NCBI GenBank assembly: GCA_003150615.1
Contig: QALN01000012.1
Coordinates: 100,352-164,351 of the forward strand
Direction: 5' to 3'
Source of the DNA: Flavobacteriales bacterium
Lineage (GTDB): Bacteria > Bacteroidota > Bacteroidia > Flavobacteriales > UBA1820
Length of the DNA stretch: 64,000 nt
Shown: positions 53,759 through 64,000 of the stretch, piece after piece
Position numbering within the stretch: the stretch's first letter is position 1
How the letters are laid out: each line of letters opens with the position of its first letter
Translations under genes and position numbers: made by a program
Notes under the pieces: model-generated
The model's input: the letters and a program-made list of their open reading frames with translations, nothing else
Told to the model about the DNA's origin: nothing
The model's database searches: none

Positions 53759-56518
53759 ATGAACGTAAAATATGTGCCAACGGATGCCGGAGTCCGTTAC
53801 GGACAGTTGGAAAACGGCGTTACATATTACGTATGCCGCAATCCGATGCCCAAAGGAAAGGCGGAACTGCGGCTTGCCGTGCGCGCCGGAAGCGTTATGG
53901 AAGACGAACACGAGCGTGGTCTGGCGCATTTTACGGAACACATGGCCTTTAAAGGCAGCCGTCATTTTCCCGGCACTGGAGTGATTAGGGAACTTTCTGC
54001 CCTGGGGGTCGAGTTCGGAGCCGACCTTAACGCCTATACCGGTTTTGACAGGACGGTTTACATAATACCGATAGCTTCGAGTCATCTCCTGACGGGTGTA
54101 AGGATACTGGCAGACTGGGCATTCGGGCTTACGATGGATGCCGTGGCCGTTGACAGCGAACGCGGTGTTATACTCGAAGAACTGCGTACCGGACAGGGAG
54201 CCGAAGAACGGTTGAGGAACAAGTGGTTCCCTAAGGTGTTCCGGGGATCCAAATACAGTAGCAGGATGCCTATCGGTATTCGTGAAGTTATAAGCGGCGC
54301 TCCGCGGGACGTGTTGTACGGTTTTTACAAACGTTGGTACCGGCCCGATAACATAGCTGTGATAATCGTGGGAGATGTGGACGAAGATGAAGCCATACGT
54401 ATGGTGCGCGATAATTTCGGGAGTGTTCAGGCTCCGTTGCAGGCTTTGCCGCAGGGGAGATACGACATCCCTTTGGAAGATAATGTCAGGGCGATGGTAT
54501 TTACCGATCCCGAAAGCCAGTACGCGACAATACAGATCATAAATAAACTGCCTGCCTTGCAGGTGAATACCGAAGATGATTATAGTAAATTCGTATTGAG
54601 GAATATTTATGCCAATATGCTTTCTTCCAGGTTGAAAGAGATGAGCCAGGGCGTGGAGCCGAGGTTTTTGTACGGTTCGGCCATGTATGCGCATATTTTG
54701 AAACCGTCGGATGCATTGATGCTTTTCGCTGTAAGCGAACCTGAAAAGGTGAAAGAAGCGTTGGAGGCTGTGTTGGTGCAAATGGAAACGGCGCAGCGGT
54801 ACGGATTTTCCCAATCAGAGCTTCTAAGGACGTCGGCTTCGCATATGAACGAGCTGCGCTCCAGGCTCTCAGAAAAGGATAAGACCGATTCCAAGAATCT
54901 GGCCGGCGAGTACGTGTTGCATTTTACGGATGGATATGCGGTTCCAGGTATAGAGTACGAATACGATTTCTGCGGAAAGTTACTCGGAGGATTGACGGTA
55001 AAGCAGTTAAATGACCTGGGGGAGGACCTTTATAGCCGGGACCTTTCGATACTCGTGTCCGGAAATGACAAAGATGCGCAGTGTTTTCCCGACGGGAAGG
55101 AGGTGATGTCTGTCTGGGAACATGTCAGGTCTTCCGACTGCGCCCGTTGGGAGGATCGTGATGCGGGAAGGGATACTCTGGTCGAAGACCTCCCTGAGAA
55201 AGGCAATGTAAGATCTGTCCGTGAAATAGAAAGCATAGGTCTTACGCGGGTTGAGTTCGGAGGAGGAGTAGTCGTGTTGCTGCTGCCGTCGGAAAACAAG
55301 AACGACGAAATAGTCTTTTCTGCGATAAGGAAGGGCGGGCGTAGCGGTTACGATGATTATATATCGTCGTTTTTCGCGTCCAAGGCTGCCGAAGAAAGCG
55401 GTTTGGGTGATCTGGACAAGACGATGCTCTTTAAGTTCCTCTCGGATAAGACGGTATCCGTAAGCGCTTCGGTGGATACGTATCAGGATACGATTTCGGG
55501 ATACAGTTCGGTAAAGGATGTCAAAACGCTATTCGAGCTTATATACCAGCAGTTTACGGCTTGTCGTATGGATCGTGGCGTTTTCGATACCGTGGTCAGG
55601 AACGATTGTGCCGTAGCCCGCACGGCGCTGGACGATCCTCAGGAATATTTCGAGGACTATGTAAAACGTGTGTTGTGTTGCGACGATCCGCGTGGGGAGC
55701 AGCTGACTCCGCCCGACGAACTGGCCCGTGCCGATTATGAAAATGCAAGAAAAATAAGGATGGAAAATTTTTCCAGGGGGGAGGACTTCACGTTTGCTTT
55801 CGCAGGGCGTTTTACGGTAGAGGGGATAATGCCTTATTTGCTGCAGTATATAGCTCCGTTGGGCAAGGGCGGGGATAAGTCGGACTATGTAGATATGGGG
55901 ATACGGCCTCCGTATGGTATGTTCAGAGGGACTGTGTACAAAGGAGTCGACGACAAGGCAGTGGCCGCTCTTATTTTCGATACTCCGACACATTATTCAC
56001 TGGAAAAAGCCACGGCTTTTGCCGCCTTGGGCGAGGTGCTCAAGATAAAGTTGATACAAAGACTTCGCAGCCGGATGAGCGCTGTGTACGGTATCCGTGT
56101 TGCGGCTAATTTTATCCGTGTTCCTTATGAACATAGTTTTATGAGGATAACCGTCCCGTGTGCGCCCGATATGGTGGATGTGTTGGTGAGTGCCGTGTTG
56201 GACGAGATTGAGGCTATAAAAAAGGAAGGCCCTTCGCCGGGTGTGGTGGATGAGGTTGTGGCTACGCGTAACCAGAAAATAACCGATTCGCTCCAATCGA
56301 ACAAATTTTGTCTCATGCAGATACAGAGGTTCTGTTTTTTCGGTGATCCTTTGGACAGGCTCGCCACGCTTAAGGATGAAAGCCGTTTTATCACCGTGGA
56401 AAGTATCAGGGATGCAGCCCGCGGGTTAGTCGATACCGATGCCTATATCAGGTTAGTGATGCTTCCCGAACGTTTTAAGGGCTTAGATCAATGTATAAAA
56501 AAAGGCAGGGATAATTAG
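53759..56518 (+). CDS. M16 (insulinase-like) zinc protease, two-domain
   Basis: 919 aa, so both halves of the clam-shell are on one chain. The inverted zinc motif HxxEH is in AHFTEHMAFKGS and the distal glutamate in RGVILEELRTG. The C half (from about 470) lacks a zinc motif, as expected. No signal peptide is present at the assigned start, and the in-frame upstream codons do not give one, so this copy may act in the cytoplasm, unlike many Bacteroidota homologues. The terminator loop contains the stop codon. Confidence 0.92.
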   Translation: MNVKYVPTDAGVRYGQLENGVTYYVCRNPMPKGKAELRLAVRAGSVMEDEHERGLAHFTEHMAFKGSRHFPGTGVIRELSALGVEFGADLNAYTGFDRTVYIIPIASSHLLTGVRILADWAFGLTMDAVAVDSERGVILEELRTGQGAEERLRNKWFPKVFRGSKYSSRMPIGIREVISGAPRDVLYGFYKRWYRPDNIAVIIVGDVDEDEAIRMVRDNFGSVQAPLQALPQGRYDIPLEDNVRAMVFTDPESQYATIQIINKLPALQVNTEDDYSKFVLRNIYANMLSSRLKEMSQGVEPRFLYGSAMYAHILKPSDALMLFAVSEPEKVKEALEAVLVQMETAQRYGFSQSELLRTSASHMNELRSRLSEKDKTDSKNLAGEYVLHFTDGYAVPGIEYEYDFCGKLLGGLTVKQLNDLGEDLYSRDLSILVSGNDKDAQCFPDGKEVMSVWEHVRSSDCARWEDRDAGRDTLVEDLPEKGNVRSVREIESIGLTRVEFGGGVVVLLLPSENKNDEIVFSAIRKGGRSGYDDYISSFFASKAAEESGLGDLDKTMLFKFLSDKTVSVSASVDTYQDTISGYSSVKDVKTLFELIYQQFTACRMDRGVFDTVVRNDCAVARTALDDPQEYFEDYVKRVLCCDDPRGEQLTPPDELARADYENARKIRMENFSRGEDFTFAFAGRFTVEGIMPYLLQYIAPLGKGGDKSDYVDMGIRPPYGMFRGTVYKGVDDKAVAALIFDTPTHYSLEKATAFAALGEVLKIKLIQRLRSRMSAVYGIRVAANFIRVPYEHSFMRITVPCAPDMVDVLVSAVLDEIEAIKKEGPSPGVVDEVVATRNQKITDSLQSNKFCLMQIQRFCFFGDPLDRLATLKDESRFITVESIRDAARGLVDTDAYIRLVMLPERFKGLDQCIKKGRDN

Positions 56519-56534
56519 TCCCTGCCTTTTTTTG
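56497..56534. terminator. Terminator with the M16 stop codon in the loop
   Basis: AAAAAAAGGCAGGG (56497-56510) pairs with CCCTGCCTTTTTTT (56520-56533); the TAG at 56516-56518 is in the loop. Works for the M16 gene and for the convergent beta-barrel gene. Confidence 0.9.
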
Positions 56535-56559
56535 TCCGGCCGTATTGTAGGCTTTTGTT

Positions 56560-57168
56560 TCAGAGTATCGAATACGCCAGTGTAAATGTAAACATCGACG
56601 GGTTCGATTTGAATTTTATGGCATCCGTCATGTTCTCTACGAACGAATGTTCTCCTGAGAAAGGGAACTGGTATCTCGCGTCTATTGCGAATTTTTTGAT
56701 AAGTACCCTAAGGCCTATGTCTCCGGCGGTGCTCACTCCGTGGCGCGAGTCGGAAAGAGTTACATCGCCTGAATTTATGTGGCTGCTTGATAAGTAGTTG
56801 AATGAAGGGCCTGCGTACACCTGCAGCAATTTGAAAAATGTAAACCCTACGTGTACGGGGAACTCCCATTTTTCACTTCTGATGCTGTAATTAGCTCCCT
56901 GATCGAAAGGGTCTATTTTTATCTTGTACTTGCTGTATAGCGCTTCGGCTTCGACGAATAGTCCTGTTACGGGCATTTTCACCTTTACGAACAGTCCTCC
57001 GGTAAATCCTACGCCTTTGTGGATGGCCCCGTCGCTGCTCCAGTCCGAAAAGTCTATATCGGACGGGTTCGTGTAGTTTACGCCGGCTTTTACGCCGAAG
57101 TTTACCATTTGTGCATTGGCGCATACGCAAGATGCGGCGATGATAAGCGTCAACAAGTATTTTTTCAT
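56560..57168 (-). CDS. Outer-membrane beta-barrel protein (PorT/OMP_b-brl type)
   Basis: 202 aa. Signal peptide MKKYLLTLIIAASCVCANAQ, then alternating beta strands (VNFGVKAGVNYTNPSDI, GVGFTGGLFVKV, GLFVEAEALYSKYKI) and a C-terminal aromatic strand ending MFTFTLAYSIL, as expected for an 8- or 10-stranded barrel. No specific substrate. A TATATTTG -7 box lies upstream at 57245-57252. Confidence 0.88.
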   Translation of the reverse strand: MKKYLLTLIIAASCVCANAQMVNFGVKAGVNYTNPSDIDFSDWSSDGAIHKGVGFTGGLFVKVKMPVTGLFVEAEALYSKYKIKIDPFDQGANYSIRSEKWEFPVHVGFTFFKLLQVYAGPSFNYLSSSHINSGDVTLSDSRHGVSTAGDIGLRVLIKKFAIDARYQFPFSGEHSFVENMTDAIKFKSNPSMFTFTLAYSIL

Positions 57169-57244
57169 ATCCTTATGTTGTATTTATATGAGGCCTGGCG
57201 ATTTCCGGCCGGTATTATTCTAAATGCGGTACTGTATTGTTTTA

Positions 57245-57252
57245 CAAATATA
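57245..57252 (-). promoter_or_regulatory. -7 box of the beta-barrel gene
   Basis: TATATTTG on the minus strand, about 75 nt before the start codon; no clear -33 element. Confidence 0.5.
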
Positions 57253-57315
57253 TATTTTTCCGTGTGACGCTAACCGTGCGGTAACGAACGGGTCGCTGCC
57301 GTTATTAAATAACTG

Positions 57316-57870
57316 TCAGTCCAGTATTCTTATGGTCACGTCTTTCCAGTAGTTGTTCGGGGCGTAATAATCGCTCAGGAAGTCTATTCTTCTTTTCCAG
57401 CGTTTATTCATAACGTCCTGCACTTCCCAGACGCCGTCGTGTGTGCCTGTACCTATTATCAGCACTTTTGCGCCGAACGTGAAGCCTTCTTTCTGCAGGT
57501 CGCGGCTGACGGCAATCCAACGGTGCGACGATGCGTTCATCGTGTCTATCAATTTACCGCTGGCCGTAATGTCTGTCATGGGGTAGGCCGCTTTGTATAT
57601 TGTGGCCTTTACTTTGTATTTTTTGATGTCTGCGAAAACAGGCGAGAACATCGGTCCTTCTCCTATCCTGTATAATTCTTCGGTCATTGCTCTGACCGGT
57701 TTTTTTGCCTTTACCGTAGTAAAAGACGCTTTGAAAGAGGAGTCGAAAAATTCTTTGTAGGCCTCGTAAGCGCTGTCATCGGTCGCTTCCACCGCCTTTT
57801 CGTAGCTTATGAAATTAAGGGCAAGGACGCTCAGTCCGAACATAATCCATAAGATGTTTTTCTTTGACAT
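57316..57870 (-). CDS. 3D-domain (double-psi beta-barrel) protein
   Basis: 184 aa. An N-terminal apolar segment (ILWIMFGLSVLALNFISY) acts as anchor or signal. The C-terminal half has the pattern of the 3D domain: VKATIYKAAYPMTDITASGK, WIAVSRDLQ and VWEVQDVMNKRWKRRIDFLS, with conserved Asp positions. Related proteins are lytic enzymes of the wall. A -7 box (57960-57967, TATCTTTG) lies upstream. Confidence 0.7.
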   Translation of the reverse strand: MSKKNILWIMFGLSVLALNFISYEKAVEATDDSAYEAYKEFFDSSFKASFTTVKAKKPVRAMTEELYRIGEGPMFSPVFADIKKYKVKATIYKAAYPMTDITASGKLIDTMNASSHRWIAVSRDLQKEGFTFGAKVLIIGTGTHDGVWEVQDVMNKRWKRRIDFLSDYYAPNNYWKDVTIRILD

Positions 57871-57959
57871 AAAGGTTTTTTTTCTCTCCTGCCGGAAAAC
57901 CGTGAAAGATTTTCCGCGGCGGCATCATATGTCGCTGTGCGGAGACGTTACTACGGCTA

Positions 57960-57967
57960 CAAAGATA
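57960..57967 (-). promoter_or_regulatory. -7 box of the 3D-domain gene
   Basis: TATCTTTG on the minus strand. Confidence 0.5.
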
Positions 57968-58090
57968 CGACTATTGGCTTAAAGTGTTGCTTTACAGATT
58001 CTTGGTTTAACTATAATTTTAACTTAAACATGCCTTTGGGATGTGCCGGGCCCACGTTGCCGGTAATCGTAAAGGTGTTTTGCCTCTTTC

Positions 58091-58891
58091 TCATAGGAGA
58101 TGTTTTTCGATATATCGGGCTACTGAGTCTTCGGTATTTGGGCCTGTCACTTCGTTATAAGGCAGTGCATTTTTCAATTCCTCTACCGCATTTCCCATTA
58201 TGATGCCTTTTCCTGCGTATTCCAGCATGCTTTTGTCGTTCATTCCGTCCCCGAATGCTACGGCCTGGCTTCTGTTTATGCCTTCCAGACGCAGTACCTG
58301 TTCTACGGCCATTCCTTTGTCGGCATTTTTGTCCATGGCTTCGAAACATCTTGCCATCGTGAAGAAAAACGACAGGCGTGGGTCTTTAAATTGTTCTACC
58401 GTGTCGTTCATAAAACGGATTCCTTCGTCGTCTCTGGCTATGAAGCATATTTTGGAGCAGTCCGTATAGTCGCTCATGTTTTTTAAATCGGCTGTTTCAA
58501 ACATGAAACCGGAGAGTGCCTGATGGCATACCGAGCCTTCGTCGTGTTTGTCGGCGTACCATTTGTCTCCTTTATATAGGTGTACATATACTTTTTCCGG
58601 CACTTCTATGGAAAGCAGCTTTTCCGCCAGATCTTCTTTTATAAGGTGGCGGGCTATGATCCGGCCTTCAGGCGAAACAATCATGCCTCCGTTGGAGGAT
58701 ATGCGGTATGCTTTTATCCCAAGGGCATTGCGTACTATGTAGTCCGCATCTGCATGGTGCCGGCCTGTAGCTATTATGATGGTGTATCCTTTTTTCTCTG
58801 CCTGGCGCAGGACTTCGGCCGAGTAGTCCGAAATAAGGCTTTCTCCGTTGAACAACGTTCCGTCAAGGTCTGTTATGATTGCTTTGTACAT
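58091..58891 (-). CDS. Cof-type HAD phosphatase
   Basis: 266 aa from the ATG at 58891 (MYKAIITDLDGTLFNGESL); the frame extends 9 codons upstream. HAD motif I is ITDLDGTLF, motif IV is FGDGMNDKSML, and a C2B cap lies between, as in Cof sugar-phosphate phosphatases. The -7 box TACCTTTG (58916-58923) gives a leader of about 20 nt. Substrate unknown. Confidence 0.92.
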   Translation of the reverse strand: MYKAIITDLDGTLFNGESLISDYSAEVLRQAEKKGYTIIIATGRHHADADYIVRNALGIKAYRISSNGGMIVSPEGRIIARHLIKEDLAEKLLSIEVPEKVYVHLYKGDKWYADKHDEGSVCHQALSGFMFETADLKNMSDYTDCSKICFIARDDEGIRFMNDTVEQFKDPRLSFFFTMARCFEAMDKNADKGMAVEQVLRLEGINRSQAVAFGDGMNDKSMLEYAGKGIIMGNAVEELKNALPYNEVTGPNTEDSVARYIEKHLL

Positions 58892-58915
58892 TGTATGTGG
58901 TTCGTTAGCGAGGTG

Positions 58916-58923
58916 CAAAGGTA
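58916..58923 (-). promoter_or_regulatory. -7 box of the HAD phosphatase gene
   Basis: TACCTTTG on the minus strand. Confidence 0.55.
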
Positions 58924-59078
58924 CGTAAAAATCATCCGCTATTTATGGGTCGTGTGTTGTGGCTTTGCAAATGGTTGAGATATAGATAGCTGAGGTTTCC
59001 GGTTGTTTTCGTTTCGTTGTGATTTCCCGGCTGTGGACGCATTTGCCCCGAAAAAAAAGTAAAATCTTGACGAAATAA

Positions 59079-59111
59079 TTTGGTTCAAAACAAAAAAAGG
59101 TATTACCTTTG
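59079..59111 (+). promoter_or_regulatory. rRNA promoter P1
   Basis: TTTG (59079-59082), 21 nt, TACCTTTG (59104-59111). Confidence 0.8.
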
Positions 59112-59183
59112 CAAGCGCAAAAGGGGCGGAGAGTCTAAGTTATTGATTGGCAGCAAATTAGCTAAAAAAAATAACAAAAAAGA

Positions 59184-59215
59184 TTTGGAATCGGTAAAAA
59201 AACGATTTACCTTTG
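59184..59215 (+). promoter_or_regulatory. rRNA promoter P2
   Basis: TTTG (59184-59187), 20 nt, TACCTTTG (59208-59215). Tandem with P1, about 105 bp apart, leaving a 16S leader of some 240 nt from P2. No protein gene is supported in the leader. Confidence 0.8.
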
Positions 59216-59461
59216 CCCCCGCAATGGGACAGATACCCGGGAGACGCATAACCTTAGGGAGTAAGGTATGGGTCACAAAAAAAGCCTCTGAGAAAAGAGG
59301 CGGAACACCAAAGCGTTCCTTGAAAGAATGAGATAGCCAGAACCGCTTGACGGAAGAACGCAAGAACTTTCGGCGAGTAAAAAAACAAAAAGGGAAAGGC
59401 GTACAAAAGAAACAACCAAAAACAACGTTCGATTCGAGCCGAAGGACAAACCAAAGCATTA

Positions 59462-60991
<1,530 letters not shown>

Positions 60992-61195
60992 ATAGAGAAC
61001 AAAAGTCCAAAAAGGCAAGAAACGACAGGATTTGGGAAAACAGATACTCCTTTCCCGGTTCAGGCTATCACACACAACGACAGAGAAGTCGTAAAAAAAA
61101 CCCAAAGCGGAAAAGGGCAGCAGAGACGCTGGCACAGAAAGGGCGGCAAAGGAGGAGGCGAAAAAAGCAGCCCGACCGCCACAACACACACACAG

Positions 61196-61269
61196 AGTCT
61201 CATAGCTCAGCCGGTTAGAGCGCTACACTGATAATGTAGAGGTCGGCAGTTCAAGTCTGCCTGAGACTA
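61196..61269 (+). tRNA. tRNA-Ile (GAT anticodon)
   Basis: AGTCTCA and TGAGACT form the acceptor stem, with anticodon loop CTGATAA and T loop TTCAAGT. CCA is not encoded. It sits in the 16S-23S spacer. Confidence 0.95.
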
Positions 61270-61270
61270 C

Positions 61271-61344
61271 GGGGGTTTAGCTCAGCTGGCTAGAGCACCT
61301 GCTTTGCAAGCAGGGGGTCAAGGGTTCGAATCCCTTATCCTCCA
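61271..61344 (+). tRNA. tRNA-Ala (TGC anticodon)
   Basis: Starts GGGGGTTTAGCTCAGCTGG and ends ATCCTCCA; anticodon loop CTTTGCAAG. Acceptor position 6 is a T-T apposition, which needs care but the rest is standard. Confidence 0.94.
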
Positions 61345-61549
61345 CGGCCAGAGGCCGTTTGATATGGATTTATCCGTATAAGAACAAGCCGAAGGAACAA
61401 GTTCATTGACATATTGACGATTACGAGAAAACAAGTTTTTATGGAAACATAAAAACGCAACTAGTAGAGAAAAGACGTTATCAAAACATTGATAAAACAA
61501 TAAAGTAGAAACGTAGCGGTCTCTAGTAATAGAGACACAATTTCGAGCA

Positions 61550-64000
<2,451 letters not shown>

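Overview
The window is a chromosomal segment from a member of the Bacteroidota. The evidence is the house promoter pattern (TTTG or TTG, about 19-21 nt, then TAnnTTTG) in front of many genes, Bacteroidota-type families (DUF4294 protein, the N-acylornithine carbamoyltransferase type of ArgF, a GHL10 lipid-export-era secreted hydrolase-like protein, PorT-like beta-barrel) and a 16S rRNA 3' end reading GGCTGGAACACCTCCTTT. The gene content suggests an anaerobe, but I cannot fix order or family from sequence alone. No phage, transposon or plasmid genes are visible; the only clearly accessory block is a CRISPR-Cas locus.

Layout. 1-5.7 kb: the 5' part of dnaN, then a DUF4294 protein, fabH, rpmF, yceD, pdxA and galE. 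6.1-13.8 kb: a secreted GHL10-type protein, pyruvate kinase, topoisomerase I and DnaK, with a sigma-54-like promoter before dnaK. 13.9-21.9 kb: a complete type II-C CRISPR-Cas locus: a tracrRNA diverging from cas9, then cas9 (1512 aa), cas1, cas2 and an array of 22 spacers whose 47-nt repeats each contain a full Bacteroidota promoter. 22-23.6 kb: fabD and an HdeD-like membrane protein separated by a 55-bp perfect palindrome. 23.8-29.0 kb: a five-gene heterodisulfide-reductase-like (Hdr) operon ending in a membrane cytochrome-b/HdrD fusion. 29.1-37.1 kb: a CAT-fold acyltransferase, argB, rpe, a small basic protein, thiL, hemW, an SLC13-type transporter and a TauE/DUF1634 pair. 37.2-39.6 kb: a secreted transglutaminase-like protein and a secreted MsrB-MsrA fusion. 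39.8-46.8 kb: a leftward arginine operon (GNAT, argG, rhodanese, argC, argD, cysteine hydrolase, DUF3267, argF'). 47.4-58.9 kb: a WG-repeat protein, a MutS2-like ATPase, MazG-like, rbfA, a LolE/FtsX-like permease, YraN, an M16 protease, a beta-barrel protein, a 3D-domain protein and a HAD phosphatase. 59.1 kb to the right edge: an rRNA operon with two tandem promoters, 16S, tRNA-Ile(GAT), tRNA-Ala(TGC) and a truncated 23S.

How parts work together. In the CRISPR locus each crRNA could be transcribed from the promoter in the repeat upstream of it (leftward), paired through the first ~23 nt of the following repeat with the tracrRNA anti-repeat, and loaded into Cas9; Cas1-Cas2 would add spacers at the cas2-proximal end. 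The Hdr-like operon has the architecture of an electron-transfer complex linking a quinone pool (membrane cytochrome subunit) to soluble iron-sulfur and flavin subunits; its substrate is unknown. The arginine operon plus the separate argB cover most of the acylated-ornithine route (argH and a deacylase are not in the window).

The observations I would look at first are the repeat-embedded promoters with the divergent tracrRNA, the two near-identical spacers that differ only at the PAM-proximal end, the Hdr-like operon with a Cys-to-Ser-degraded HdrB motif, and the sigma-54-like dnaK promoter.
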